Positions 50,423 through 59,660 of a stretch of 64,000 nt of DNA are shown here, piece by piece. Each line of letters opens with the position of its first letter. Position 1 is the first letter of the stretch. This stretch comes from Zhenhengia yiwuensis (GTDB lineage: Bacteria; Bacillota; Clostridia; Lachnospirales; Cellulosilyticaceae): positions 62,001 through 126,000 of the forward strand of contig NZ_JACRSY010000003.1 in NCBI RefSeq assembly GCF_014384995.1, in the 5' to 3' direction. The position numbers and the translations under genes were made by a program. Under the pieces are notes generated by a model. It ran no database searches. It saw nothing but the letters and a program-made list of their open reading frames with translations, and had not been told where the DNA came from.

Positions 50423-51601
50423 ATGAACAGAATATATTTAGATCATGCAGCAACTACACCAGTTAAACCAGAAGTGCTTGATGCTATGATGCCTTACTTT
50501 ACACAAAGCTTTGGAAATCCTTCTAGTATTTATCAAGTTGCTCAGATAAATAAAAAAGCTATTGATGATGCAAGAGAAACTATTGCAAAGCACTTAGGAG
50601 CAAACACAAATGAAATTTTCTTCACAAGTGGTGGTACAGAAGCAGATAACTGGGCTATTAAAGGTATTGTAGAAGCAAACAAAAACAAAGGTAATCATAT
50701 TATTACAACTAAGATCGAACATCATGCAGTACTTCATACATGCGAATACTTAGAAAAACAAGGTTTTGAGGTAACATACTTAGATGTTAATGAAGAAGGT
50801 GTTATCGATCTTGAAGTACTTAAAGCTGCTATTAAAGATACAACAATCCTCATTAGCATTATGTATGCAAACAACGAAGTAGGTACAATTATGCCAATTA
50901 AAGAAATTGGTGCTATTGCTAAAGAGCGTGGTATTGCGTTCCATACAGATGCAGTTCAAGCAATTGGACAAGTTCGTATTGATGTAAAAGAGCAAAATAT
51001 TGATGCGCTTTCTTTATCAGGACATAAAATTTATGGTCCGAAAGGTATTGGTGTACTTTATATTAGACGTGGGCTCAGAATTACAAACCTTATTCATGGT
51101 GGCGCACAAGAACGTGGTAGACGTGCAGGAACAGAAAATGTACCTGCTATTGTAGGTATTGCAAAAGCTATGGAGCTTGCATATACAGATTTCGAAGTAA
51201 AGAATGAACGTATTAAAGGTTTACGTGATAAATTAATGAATGGTATTTTAGAAACTATTCCTTATTCAAAACTTAATGGTTCAATTACCAATAGACTTGT
51301 AAACAACGTAAATATTGGTTTTGAATTTGTAGAAGGTGAATCTCTTCTTCTTCTATTAGATATGAATGGTGTAGCGGCATCTAGTGGTTCTGCTTGTACA
51401 TCAGGTTCTTTAGATCCTTCACATGTACTTTTAGCTTTAGGCTTGCCACATGAGAAAGCACATGGTTCATTAAGACTTACACTTGGTGAGGGCACTACAG
51501 AACAAGAAGTTGATTATGTACTTGAAAAATTACCAGCTATCGTTCAGCGTATGAGAGATATGTCTCCGCTTTACGAAGAATTTATGAAAAATAATCAATA
51601 A
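50423..51601 (+). CDS. iscS: Cysteine desulfurase (NifS/IscS type)
   Basis: A 392-residue PLP enzyme that moves sulfur from cysteine, as a persulfide, to IscU and MnmA. The N-terminal YLDHAATTPVKPEVLDAM, the PLP lysine in LSGHKIYGPKGIGVLYIRRG (about residue 200), and the persulfide cysteine loop SSGSACTSGSLDPSHVL are intact. I start at the ATG at 50423, eight bases after GGAGTG. Located 24 bases after iscR and before the scaffold gene. Clostridial annotations also call it NifS, although no nitrogenase is needed. Confidence 0.94.
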   Translation: MNRIYLDHAATTPVKPEVLDAMMPYFTQSFGNPSSIYQVAQINKKAIDDARETIAKHLGANTNEIFFTSGGTEADNWAIKGIVEANKNKGNHIITTKIEHHAVLHTCEYLEKQGFEVTYLDVNEEGVIDLEVLKAAIKDTTILISIMYANNEVGTIMPIKEIGAIAKERGIAFHTDAVQAIGQVRIDVKEQNIDALSLSGHKIYGPKGIGVLYIRRGLRITNLIHGGAQERGRRAGTENVPAIVGIAKAMELAYTDFEVKNERIKGLRDKLMNGILETIPYSKLNGSITNRLVNNVNIGFEFVEGESLLLLLDMNGVAASSGSACTSGSLDPSHVLLALGLPHEKAHGSLRLTLGEGTTEQEVDYVLEKLPAIVQRMRDMSPLYEEFMKNNQ

Positions 51602-51640
51602 GAATAAAATTAAATTATAACTTTGATGAGGTGACAATAT

Positions 51641-52093
51641 ATGTATAGTGAAAAAGTAATGGATCATTTTATGAATCCACGTAACGTAGGTGAAATTGAA
51701 GATGCAAGCGGTGTAGGTACAGTAGGTAACGCTAAATGTGGCGATATCATGAAGGTATACCTTAAAATTGAAAATGATGTTATTGAAGATGTTAAATTTA
51801 AAACATTTGGTTGTGGAGCGGCTGTTGCAACAAGTTCAATGGCAACTGAACTTGTAAAAGGTAAGACAATTGAAGAAGCTTTAAAAATTACAAATAAAGC
51901 GGTTATGGAAGCTTTAGATGGACTTCCACCAGTAAAAGTACACTGTTCTGTTCTTGCAGAAGAAGCGCTTCATGCAGCATTATGGGATTATGCGACAAAA
52001 AACAATATTACAATTGAAGGTTTAGAAGAACCTAAAGATACAGATCATCATGACCACGGACATGGTGAAGAGGATGAAGAGCACCATGCTTAA
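51641..52093 (+). CDS. iscU: Fe-S cluster scaffold protein (IscU/NifU N-terminal type)
   Basis: A 150-residue scaffold. The three conserved cysteines are in VGNAKCGDIMKVYLKI, KTFGCGAAVATSSMA and KVHCSVLAEEALHAA, with the aspartate that helps cluster release next to the first. The C-terminal tail is rich in His, Asp and Glu (KDTDHHDHGHGEEDEEHHA), unusual for IscU and a possible metal-binding region. Its last 8 bases overlap mnmA. Confidence 0.93.
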   Translation: MYSEKVMDHFMNPRNVGEIEDASGVGTVGNAKCGDIMKVYLKIENDVIEDVKFKTFGCGAAVATSSMATELVKGKTIEEALKITNKAVMEALDGLPPVKVHCSVLAEEALHAALWDYATKNNITIEGLEEPKDTDHHDHGHGEEDEEHHA

Positions 52094-53168
52094 TAGCAAA
52101 GGGAAAGTTGTAGTAGGAATGTCAGGAGGGGTAGACAGCTCAGTAACTGCGTACCTCTTAAAAGAGCAAGGGTATGAAGTTATTGGTATGACTATGCAAA
52201 TCTGGCAAGAAGATGCACCAGAAGATAATGATGGGGGATGCTGTGGTTTATCTGCAGTAGACGATGCTAGACGTGTATGCCAAAAATTAGGTATTCCTCA
52301 CTATGTATTAAATTTTAGAAATGATTTTAAGAAGAATGTTATTGATTACTTCATAGATGAATATGAGAAAGGGCGTACGCCTAATCCATGTATTGCATGT
52401 AATCGTTATGTAAAATGGGAGTCTATGTTGCATAAAGCATTACAAATTGGAGCTGACTACATTGCTACAGGACATTATGCAAGGGTTATTCATAATGAAG
52501 AAACTGATAGATATATGCTTAAATTCTCTAAAACAATGGCTAAAGATCAAACTTATGCTTTATATAATCTAACACAAGAGCAGCTTAAGCGCACTTTGAT
52601 GCCTTTAGGAGACTATACTAAAGATGAAATTCGTGCTATTGCTAAAGAGATAGGTCTTGCTGTTGCAACAAAACCGGATAGTCAGGAAATTTGTTTTGTA
52701 TCAGATAATGATTATGCAGGTTATATTGAACGTGAGACAGGAAAAAAACCTCAAAAAGGTAAATTTGTAACAAAAGACGGTAAAGTATTAGGAGAACATA
52801 AGGGTATTATTCATTATACAATAGGACAGCGTAAAGGGCTTGGACTATCTTATGGTAAACCGTTGTTTGTATCTAAAATAGATCCTGATAACAATACTGT
52901 TGTAGTAGGAGACAATGCAGACCTATTTACAAATGAGGTATATGCAAATAAAATTAATTTTATGCCTTTTGAGAAATTAGAAGGTAAAATGAAAGCACAA
53001 GCTAAAATTAGATATAGTCATGCTCCACAAGAGTGTGAAATAGAAATGGTAGATGAAGAAACTTTAAAATGTACTTTTAAAGAGCCCCAAAGAGCAGTAA
53101 CCCCTGGACAAGCGCTAGTCATTTATGACGGAGATATTGTTGTAGGTGGCGGTACGATTATAAAATAA
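52086..53168 (+). CDS. mnmA: tRNA-specific 2-thiouridylase MnmA
   Basis: A 360-residue enzyme that makes 2-thiouridine at wobble position 34 of Lys, Glu and Gln tRNAs, using sulfur relayed from the desulfurase. The P-loop-like PP-loop is VVGMSGGVDSSVTAYLL; the catalytic cysteines are in TPNPCIACNRYVKW (about residue 100) and SQEICFVSDNDY (about residue 200). I use the ATG at 52086 (GAAGAGGATGAAGAG upstream), which overlaps the iscU stop. Placement with iscS/iscU explains its sulfur source. A strong terminator follows. Confidence 0.94.
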   Translation: MLNSKGKVVVGMSGGVDSSVTAYLLKEQGYEVIGMTMQIWQEDAPEDNDGGCCGLSAVDDARRVCQKLGIPHYVLNFRNDFKKNVIDYFIDEYEKGRTPNPCIACNRYVKWESMLHKALQIGADYIATGHYARVIHNEETDRYMLKFSKTMAKDQTYALYNLTQEQLKRTLMPLGDYTKDEIRAIAKEIGLAVATKPDSQEICFVSDNDYAGYIERETGKKPQKGKFVTKDGKVLGEHKGIIHYTIGQRKGLGLSYGKPLFVSKIDPDNNTVVVGDNADLFTNEVYANKINFMPFEKLEGKMKAQAKIRYSHAPQECEIEMVDEETLKCTFKEPQRAVTPGQALVIYDGDIVVGGGTIIK

Positions 53169-53173
53169 TTCAT

Positions 53174-53215
53174 AACAAGGCCTGAATCTTTAGTTAAGAT
53201 TCAGGCCTTGTTTAA
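53174..53215 (+). terminator. Intrinsic terminator of the isc operon
   Basis: A perfect 17-bp stem (53174-53190 with 53196-53212), 5-nt loop, then T-rich. Confidence 0.9.
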
Positions 53216-53225
53216 TTGAAAAATT

Positions 53226-53254
53226 ATGCATAAATAATGCATAAATAATGCATA
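53226..53254 (+). repeat. Short tandem repeat
   Basis: ATGCATAAATA in two full copies and one partial copy (11-bp unit), in the gap between mnmA and the phosphate transporter. Confidence 0.75.
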
Positions 53255-53350
53255 CAATGGTGAAAACTATCTTGCTGATATTAACACTTATTCTAGATTT
53301 TTCGAATAAAATAAATAAAAATGGGGTAAATTATACAAAATATATCAGAG

Positions 53351-53419
53351 CTCCCATGTAATTGTTGTATGCGAAAATATTACATGATAGAATGTCCCTG
53401 TATGAAAACAACATGGGAG
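53351..53419 (+). promoter_or_regulatory. Promoter of the Na/Pi transporter within a 9-bp inverted repeat
   Basis: CTCCCATGT (53351-53359) and ACATGGGAG (53411-53419) are perfect inverted repeats; the right arm contains the ribosome binding site GGGAGG. Between them lies a candidate promoter, TTGTAT (53366-53371) and TAGAAT (53388-53393) with 16-bp spacing. Confidence 0.5.
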
Positions 53420-53426
53420 GATACCA

Positions 53427-55115
53427 ATGGAAATTAATGTATTTCAAATAGCTCTAGCATTTCTTGGTGGTTTTGGTCTTTTTATGTTCGGTATGGACTA
53501 TATGGGAGAAGGACTCCAAAAAGCTGCTGGAAACAAAATGAAAAATTTACTTAGTGTTTTAACAAGTAATCCTTTTTTAGGCGTTTTAGTAGGTGCAGGT
53601 GTAACAGCTATTATCCAAAGTTCATCAGCGACTACAGTTATGGTCGTTGGATTTGTTAATGCAGGACTTATGTCACTTAGACAAGCTGTAGGCGTTATTA
53701 TGGGAGCAAATATTGGTACAACAGTGACAGCTTGGATTGTATCGTTAGGAGATTGGGCTGCTTTCCTAAAACCATCTACGATAGCGCCTTTATGTATTGG
53801 TGTAGGCGTTATCATGGTTTTATTCTGTAAAAAGCAAAAAGTTAAGCAGATTGGACAGATTGTCTTTGGCTTTGGTGCTTTATTCTTAGGGCTTGACTTA
53901 ATGGGAGATGCAGTAAAACCAATTAGTCAACTTGAAGAAGTAAAACAATTATTTGTAACTTTAGGAAGTAATCCAATCTTAGGTATTTTAGTAGGTGCGA
54001 TTGTAACAGCAGTTATTCAAAGTTCTTCAGCATCAGTCGGTATATTACAGACTTTAGCGGCCAGTGCTTTAGTGCCATGGAATACAGCTATTTATATTAT
54101 TTTAGGTCAAAATATTGGTACTACAATAACAGCTATACTTTCAAGTATTGGTGCAGGTAAAAATGGTAAACGTGCAGCCGTTATTCATTTGCTTTTCAAT
54201 GTTATTGGTTCAGTAGTGTTTGCGATTCTTGCAGTTATTGCATTTGGTGGATTGATTCCAGACTTTGCAGAGTTTGGAAGATCACTTATTGATACAACAC
54301 AAATCAGTATTGTACATAGTGTATTCAATATCTTAAACACAATTCTCTTATTCCCATTTGCGGGCGTTCTTGTAACTATTGCAGAAAAGCTTGTTAGAGG
54401 AAAAGGTAAAGATGATGAAAGTGAGAGTGAGCTTAAACACTTAGATGAACGTATTTTAGAAACGCCTTCATTTGCAGTACAAAATGCTACAAAAGAAGTT
54501 GTACGTATGGGTGAAATGTCAGCACACAATGCAAAACTTGGTATAAGAGCTATCTTTGAAAAAGATGAAGCTAAAATCCAAGAAGTATTTGAGAGAGAGA
54601 AAGTTATTAATCAACTTCAACATGGTATCAATCATTACCTTATTAAAATTTCCAACTTACCAATCTCAGAAGCAGAGCATGGTATAGTAAACAGTCTTTT
54701 CCATACGGTAAGTGATATTGAACGTGTAGGGGATCATGCTGAAAATTTAGCAGAACTTGCACAGATTCGTATTAGAGACGAAGTAGAATTTTCAGAAACT
54801 GCACTTAAAGAACTTGAAACGATTGCAACGCTTGCAATCAAATGTTTTGAGACAGCAGTACAAGCTTGTGAATTTGACGATAGAAATATTGCTAAAGAAG
54901 TACAACCAATGGAGCAGCAAGTTGATACTTTAGAAGAAGAATTAAGAGCAAGACATATTAAACGTCTTTCAGAAAATAAATGTAGTTCAATGGCAGGGGT
55001 AGTATTCCTTGATGCTATTAGTAACTTAGAACGTATATCAGACCACGCATCCAATATTGGAAATTCTGTTCTTGATGAAAAGAAAATTTTGACAACAAGT
55101 GAAGTGGTACAATAA
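53427..55115 (+). CDS. Na+/phosphate cotransporter with PhoU-like C-terminal domain (NptA family)
   Basis: A 562-residue protein. Residues 1-310 are the PNaS transporter core, with two inverted repeats each holding the QSSSA motif (AIIQSSSATTVMVVGFVNAG and AVIQSSSASVGILQTLAAS). Residues 340-555 are two PhoU-like helical bundles (SDIERVGDHAENLAELA and SNLERISDHASNIGN). It imports phosphate with sodium; the PhoU part is thought to sense or regulate. Ribosome binding site GGGAGG. Monocistronic, with a terminator at 55121-55155. Confidence 0.93.
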   Translation: MEINVFQIALAFLGGFGLFMFGMDYMGEGLQKAAGNKMKNLLSVLTSNPFLGVLVGAGVTAIIQSSSATTVMVVGFVNAGLMSLRQAVGVIMGANIGTTVTAWIVSLGDWAAFLKPSTIAPLCIGVGVIMVLFCKKQKVKQIGQIVFGFGALFLGLDLMGDAVKPISQLEEVKQLFVTLGSNPILGILVGAIVTAVIQSSSASVGILQTLAASALVPWNTAIYIILGQNIGTTITAILSSIGAGKNGKRAAVIHLLFNVIGSVVFAILAVIAFGGLIPDFAEFGRSLIDTTQISIVHSVFNILNTILLFPFAGVLVTIAEKLVRGKGKDDESESELKHLDERILETPSFAVQNATKEVVRMGEMSAHNAKLGIRAIFEKDEAKIQEVFEREKVINQLQHGINHYLIKISNLPISEAEHGIVNSLFHTVSDIERVGDHAENLAELAQIRIRDEVEFSETALKELETIATLAIKCFETAVQACEFDDRNIAKEVQPMEQQVDTLEEELRARHIKRLSENKCSSMAGVVFLDAISNLERISDHASNIGNSVLDEKKILTTSEVVQ

Positions 55116-55120
55116 ACACT

Positions 55121-55155
55121 AAAACGTACAAGTTGATACTTGTACGTTTTTCTTT
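55121..55155 (+). terminator. Intrinsic terminator
   Basis: A 13-bp stem (55121-55133 with 55138-55150), 4-nt loop, then T-rich. Confidence 0.88.
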
Positions 55156-55186
55156 TGAAAAAAATCGTTAAAATTTTATTTATAAC

Positions 55187-55260
55187 TTGCTAATTTATAT
55201 AAAAAAAGATAAAATAAAGAAGTGGGAACAAAAACAGAACATGGGGCAGAAAAAGTCCCA
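55187..55260 (+). promoter_or_regulatory. Promoter and possible CggR operator of the glycolytic operon
   Basis: -35 TTGCTA (55187-55192), 17-bp spacer, -10 TAAAAT (55210-55215). In the leader, TGGGA...TCCCA arms (about 55223-55260) enclose a GGGGC core; CggR operators are made of such GGGAC-like elements, so this may be its site. Confidence 0.55.
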
Positions 55261-55272
55261 TAAGGTGATGCA

Positions 55273-56304
55273 ATGAAAAATATCATGCTAAGACTAGAAA
55301 AAATTATCCCAGAAGGTATGCAAGATTTTAAAGTAAGATATGCTATTTTACAAGCTATATTGGAGAATGAGCCTATCGGACGTAGAACGCTTGCTACTGT
55401 TACTACATATTCAGAGCGAACAGTAAGAGCTGCAACAGATGTGTTAAGTAAACAAGGACTCATAGAGGTTGCACATAGTGGGATGATGATTACACAAAGT
55501 GGCAAGGCGCTATTAGATGAACTTTACCTACCACTACAAGAATTAAATGCTTTTAGTTTGTTAGAAGAACAAATAGAAGCACTTACAGGTGCAAAGAAAG
55601 TTATTATTGTACCTGGAAATGTAGATGATGATGAAAGTGTTAAATGGCAATTAGGCAAGGCAGGAAGCAAACTTGTTCTTGATCTAATAGAGGAGAATTC
55701 AACAATTGCTATTACAGGAGGAAGTACCGTTGCAAAGATGGTAGAACTCATTCCACAAAGACAAGAAGGTAAAACTCATACCATAATTATTCCTGCTAGA
55801 GGAAGTGTTGGGAAGAGGATGGAATTTCAAGCCAATATTTTAGCAGCAGAATTCGCCAAAAAGATTAATGGAAAGTATGAAATACTCAATATTCCTGATA
55901 ATTTGAGTGTTGCTTCTATTGAAACCATTAAACAAGAACCTCATATCCAAAAAACATTGCAAAAAATGGGAAAATCAGATATGATTATATTGGGTCTGGG
56001 AGATGCCATGAAAATGGCTAAAAGACGTAATGAAAGCAAGGAAGTCGTCGCATTACTTAAAGAGAAGGAAGCTGTTGCAGAGGCTTTTAGATACTACTTT
56101 GATAAAAATGGCGAAATAGTATATAGCGGTACTAATATAGGTCTTGACCTAGAAGTTGCTATGCAAATTTCGACAAGAATTGTTTTAGCTGGTGGTAAAT
56201 CAAAAGCAATAGCTCTGGTTGCGACAAAAGCATTGCTTAAAGGCAGCTATCTCGTTATAGACGAAGGTGTTGCACGATCCATGTTACAGGTATCAACTCG
56301 CTAA
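55273..56304 (+). CDS. cggR: Central glycolytic genes regulator (SorC family)
   Basis: A 343-residue repressor. An N-terminal winged helix (EPIGRRTLATVTTYSERTVR) precedes a SorC-type sugar-phosphate-binding domain with AITGGSTVAKMVELIP, VPGNVDDDESVKWQ and IIPARGSVGKRMEFQAN. In B. subtilis CggR represses gapA-pgk-tpi-pgm-eno and is released by fructose-1,6-bisphosphate; the identical gene order here supports the same role. Start after AAGGTGATG. Confidence 0.93.
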   Translation: MKNIMLRLEKIIPEGMQDFKVRYAILQAILENEPIGRRTLATVTTYSERTVRAATDVLSKQGLIEVAHSGMMITQSGKALLDELYLPLQELNAFSLLEEQIEALTGAKKVIIVPGNVDDDESVKWQLGKAGSKLVLDLIEENSTIAITGGSTVAKMVELIPQRQEGKTHTIIIPARGSVGKRMEFQANILAAEFAKKINGKYEILNIPDNLSVASIETIKQEPHIQKTLQKMGKSDMIILGLGDAMKMAKRRNESKEVVALLKEKEAVAEAFRYYFDKNGEIVYSGTNIGLDLEVAMQISTRIVLAGGKSKAIALVATKALLKGSYLVIDEGVARSMLQVSTR

Positions 56305-56376
56305 TTAGCTTTTGCTAATAAAAGCGGTTTGTATATAAAATTAAATTTAATGTAGTTATTTTAAGGAGGCATATCA

Positions 56377-57390
56377 ATGGCTGTAAAAGTAGCAATTAAC
56401 GGTTTTGGACGTATTGGACGTCTTGCATTTAGACAAATGTTCGGTGCAGAAGGTTATGAAGTTGTAGCAATCAACGATTTAACAAATCCTAAAATGTTAG
56501 CACACTTATTAAAATATGATTCAGCTCAAGGTAGATACGCATTAGCTGATAAAGTAGAAGCTAAAGAAGATTCAATCGTAGTAGATGGAAAAGAAATCAA
56601 AATCTACGCTGAAAGAAACGCTGCAGATCTTCCATGGGGAGAAATCGGTGTAGACGTAGTTCTTGAATGTACAGGATTCTACGTATCAAAAGCTAAATCT
56701 CAAGCACATATCGATGCAGGTGCTAAAAAAGTTGTTATCTCAGCTCCAGCTGGTAACGACCTTCCAACAGTTGTATTCGGTGTAAACGAAGACATCTTAA
56801 CAGCAGATGACACAATCATTTCAGCTGCTTCATGTACAACAAACTGTTTAGCTCCAATGGCTGCAGCATTAAACAAATTAGCTGCAATCGAAAAAGGTTT
56901 CATGACAACTATCCATGCTTGGACAGGTGATCAAATGGCTTTAGACGGTCCTCATGCTAAAGGTGACTTAAGAAGAGCTCGTGCTGCTGCTTGCAACATC
57001 GTTCCTAACTCAACAGGTGCTGCTAAAGCTATCGGTCTTGTTATTCCAGAATTAGCTGGTAAATTAGACGGTGCTGCTCAACGTGTACCAGTTCCAACAG
57101 GTTCATTAACAGAATTAGTAGCTGTAGTAGACGGTAAAGTAACAGCTGCAGACGTTAACGCTGCAATGAAAGCTGCTGCTACACCATCATTCGGTTACAC
57201 AGAAGAAGAATTAGTATCAACAGATATCATCGGTTGTACATACGGTTCATTATTCGATGCTACACAAACAAAAGTAACAGAACTTGGTGACAAAACATTA
57301 GTTAAAGTTGTTTCATGGTATGACAACGAAAACTCATACACAAGCAATATGGTTAGAACAATCAAATACTTTGCTGAACTTAGCAAATAA
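56377..57390 (+). CDS. gapA: Glyceraldehyde-3-phosphate dehydrogenase (NAD)
   Basis: A 337-residue enzyme of lower glycolysis. The NAD loop is VKVAINGFGRIGRLAFRQM, and the catalytic cysteine is in SAASCTTNCLAPMAAALN (about residue 153), with the histidine in TTIHAWTGDQ (about residue 180). The coding sequence uses C-ending codons in many two-fold boxes more than neighbouring genes, as expected for a very highly expressed gene. A full terminator separates it from pgk, so gapA mRNA should be the most abundant of the operon. Confidence 0.96.
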   Translation: MAVKVAINGFGRIGRLAFRQMFGAEGYEVVAINDLTNPKMLAHLLKYDSAQGRYALADKVEAKEDSIVVDGKEIKIYAERNAADLPWGEIGVDVVLECTGFYVSKAKSQAHIDAGAKKVVISAPAGNDLPTVVFGVNEDILTADDTIISAASCTTNCLAPMAAALNKLAAIEKGFMTTIHAWTGDQMALDGPHAKGDLRRARAAACNIVPNSTGAAKAIGLVIPELAGKLDGAAQRVPVPTGSLTELVAVVDGKVTAADVNAAMKAAATPSFGYTEEELVSTDIIGCTYGSLFDATQTKVTELGDKTLVKVVSWYDNENSYTSNMVRTIKYFAELSK

Positions 57391-57412
57391 TTTGTAAACA
57401 AGATCCTAAAAG

Positions 57413-57453
57413 GGTCCGGTCTTGTAGTTAGATTATAGGACCGGACCTTTTTT
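57413..57453 (+). terminator. Intra-operon terminator between gapA and pgk
   Basis: GGTCCGGTCT (57413-57422) pairs with GGACCGGACC (57438-57447), followed by seven T. It is strong enough to stop many transcripts after gapA. Confidence 0.85.
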
Positions 57454-57509
57454 CTTGTGTTATTAATAAAAATTAAAATATACAGTTAATATTGAAAGGG
57501 GAAACAAAC

Positions 57510-58751
57510 ATGTTAAATAAAAAAACAGTTGACGATCTTAAAGATCTTCAAGGCAAAAAAGTTTTAGTTCGTTGTGACTTCAATGTACCTTTAAAAGATG
57601 GTGTAATCCAAAACTACAACCGTATTGATGGTGCACTTCCAACAATCAAAAAATTATTAGAACAAGGCGCAAAAGTTATCCTTTGCTCACACCTTGGTAA
57701 ACCAAAAGGAGAAGCTAAACCAGAGCTTTCTTTAGCTCCAGTTGCAGTTGCTCTTACAGAAAGATTAGGCGTAGAAGTTAAATTCGTAGATGATGCACAA
57801 GTTACAGGTGCTGAAACACAAAAAGTTGCTGCTGAGCTTAAAGATGGTGAAGTATTATTACTTCAAAACACACGTTATAGAGCAGAAGAAACAAAATACG
57901 GTAAAGATGAAGCTGCTACTGCATACGCAGAAGAATTAGCTGCTCTTTGCGACAACCAAGTATTCGTAAACGATGCTTTCGGTACAGCTCACCGTGCACA
58001 TTGCTCAAACGTTGGTGTAACTAAAGTTTGTAAAGAAAACGTAGTTGGTTACTTAATGCAAAAAGAAATCAAATTCTTAGGCGAAGCTGTAGAAAACCCA
58101 GTTCGTCCATTTGTAGCGATACTTGGTGGTGCTAAAGTTTCTGATAAAATTGCTGTTATCAATAACCTTCTTGAAAAAGTTGATACACTTATCATCGGTG
58201 GTGGTATGGCTTACACATTCCTTAAAGCACAGGGACAAGAAGTTGGTAACTCATTATTAGAAGAAGATAAAATGGATTACGCTTTAGAAATGGTTAAAAA
58301 AGCTGAAGAAAAAGGTGTTAAACTCCTTCTTCCAGTTGACCACGTAGTTGGTCGTGAATTCTCTAACGATACAGAAAAAGCTGTAGTAGAAACAATTGAA
58401 GCTGGTTGGTCAGGCTTTGATATTGGACCAAAAACAATCGAACTTTACAAAGATGCTTTAGCTGGTGCTAAAACAGTTGTATGGAATGGACCAATGGGTG
58501 TATTCGAATTCGAAAACTTTGCTGCAGGTACACTTGCAGTATGTGATGCAGTAGCTAACCTTGAAGGTGCTACAACAGTAGTAGGTGGGGGAGACTCTGT
58601 AAACGCTGTTAAACGTCTTGGTTTCGCTGATAAAATGAGCCATATCTCAACAGGTGGTGGAGCATCTTTAGAATTCTTAGAAGGTAAAGAGCTTCCAGGT
58701 GTTGCTGCAGCTGACAATAAAGGTTGCGGATGTAACTGTACTTGTAAATAA
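57510..58751 (+). CDS. pgk: Phosphoglycerate kinase with cysteine-rich C-terminal tail
   Basis: A 413-residue enzyme making ATP and 3-phosphoglycerate. Motifs: KVLVRCDFNVPLKDG at the N-terminus, ILGGAKVSDKI, and the nucleotide region GGGDSVNAVKRLGFADK. Compared with the family end (LPGVAAL), this protein continues as NKGCGCNCTCK, with cysteines at 406, 408, 410 and 412, an unusual metal-thiolate-like tail. I use the ATG at 57510 after AAAGGGG. Second enzyme gene of the operon; two RNA hairpins follow before tpiA. Confidence 0.95.
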   Translation: MLNKKTVDDLKDLQGKKVLVRCDFNVPLKDGVIQNYNRIDGALPTIKKLLEQGAKVILCSHLGKPKGEAKPELSLAPVAVALTERLGVEVKFVDDAQVTGAETQKVAAELKDGEVLLLQNTRYRAEETKYGKDEAATAYAEELAALCDNQVFVNDAFGTAHRAHCSNVGVTKVCKENVVGYLMQKEIKFLGEAVENPVRPFVAILGGAKVSDKIAVINNLLEKVDTLIIGGGMAYTFLKAQGQEVGNSLLEEDKMDYALEMVKKAEEKGVKLLLPVDHVVGREFSNDTEKAVVETIEAGWSGFDIGPKTIELYKDALAGAKTVVWNGPMGVFEFENFAAGTLAVCDAVANLEGATTVVGGGDSVNAVKRLGFADKMSHISTGGGASLEFLEGKELPGVAAADNKGCGCNCTCK

Positions 58752-58804
58752 TTAACTTATTACTTATTAGATAAAATGATTTTTGAAAATTTAATAGGTT
58801 AAAT

Positions 58805-58857
58805 GGGTACTCTATCTCCTCTAGGAGGTGGAGTACTCTGCGCCTATATTAATAGGC
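58805..58857 (+). other. Two intercistronic hairpins between pgk and tpiA
   Basis: GGGTACTC (58805-58812) pairs with GAGTACTC (58831-58838) around an inner CTCCT/AGGAG stem, and GCCTAT (58842-58847) pairs with ATAGGC (58852-58857). No T-run, so probably processing or stability elements. Confidence 0.6.
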
Positions 58858-58888
58858 CTAAGGGTCATAAAGAAGGAGATTAAAACCT

Positions 58889-59635
58889 ATGCGTAAAAAA
58901 ATCGTTGCTGGTAACTGGAAAATGAACATGACTCCAGCTAAAGCTGTAGAACTTATCGATTCACTTAAAAATGAAATTAACTCAAATGAAGTAGACGTAG
59001 TAGTATGTCCTCCATTCGTATGCCTTCCAGCTGTACTTGAAGCTGTAAAAGGAACAAACATTGCTGTAGGCGCTCAAAACATGCACTTCGAAGAAAACGG
59101 TGCTTATACAGGAGAAATCGCTCCAAGCATGTTAGTAGAACTTGGTGTTAAATACGTAATCATCGGTCACTCAGAAAGAAGACAATACTTCGCTGAAACA
59201 GATCAAACAGTTAACAAAAAAACATTAAAAGCTTTAGAACACGGCTTAGTACCAGTTGTATGTGTTGGTGAAAGCTTAGAAGAAAGACAACAAGGTGTAA
59301 CAATTGACTTAGTTCGTCTTCAAACAAAAATTGCTCTTAAAGATGTAACAGCAGAAGATGCTAAAAAAGTAGTTATCGCTTACGAACCAATCTGGGCTAT
59401 CGGAACAGGTATGACAGCTACTTCAGCTCAAGCAGAAGAAGTATGTGCTGCAATCCGTCAGGTAATCGCAGAAGTATATAGCAAGGAAGTTGCTGATGAA
59501 GTTCGCGTACAATACGGCGGTTCTGTAAATGGTGGTAACGCTAACGAGTTATTCAACATGGGTAACATTGATGGTGGTTTAGTAGGTGGAGCAAGTCTTA
59601 AACCAGAATTTGCTTCAATCGTTAACTATAAATAA
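58889..59635 (+). CDS. tpiA: Triosephosphate isomerase
   Basis: A 248-residue TIM-barrel enzyme interconverting dihydroxyacetone phosphate and glyceraldehyde 3-phosphate. N-terminal VAGNWKMNMTP with the catalytic lysine, electrophile histidine in IIGHSERRQYF, catalytic glutamate in VIAYEPIWAIGTG (about residue 165), and the phosphate loop QYGGSVNGGNA. Site AAGGAG. gpmI starts 25 bases after its stop. Confidence 0.96.
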   Translation: MRKKIVAGNWKMNMTPAKAVELIDSLKNEINSNEVDVVVCPPFVCLPAVLEAVKGTNIAVGAQNMHFEENGAYTGEIAPSMLVELGVKYVIIGHSERRQYFAETDQTVNKKTLKALEHGLVPVVCVGESLEERQQGVTIDLVRLQTKIALKDVTAEDAKKVVIAYEPIWAIGTGMTATSAQAEEVCAAIRQVIAEVYSKEVADEVRVQYGGSVNGGNANELFNMGNIDGGLVGGASLKPEFASIVNYK

Positions 59636-59660
59636 GCTGCCTCTTAGAAGGAGAACAGAT

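Noticed and set aside
53226..53254. Tandem ATGCATAAATA considered as an origin iteron or CRISPR-like array
   Set aside because: Only two and a half copies, no replication gene, no spacers.
53498..53815. 105-codon antisense ORF within the Na/Pi transporter gene
   Set aside because: Shadow ORF; composition mirrors the sense strand and it has no ribosome binding site.
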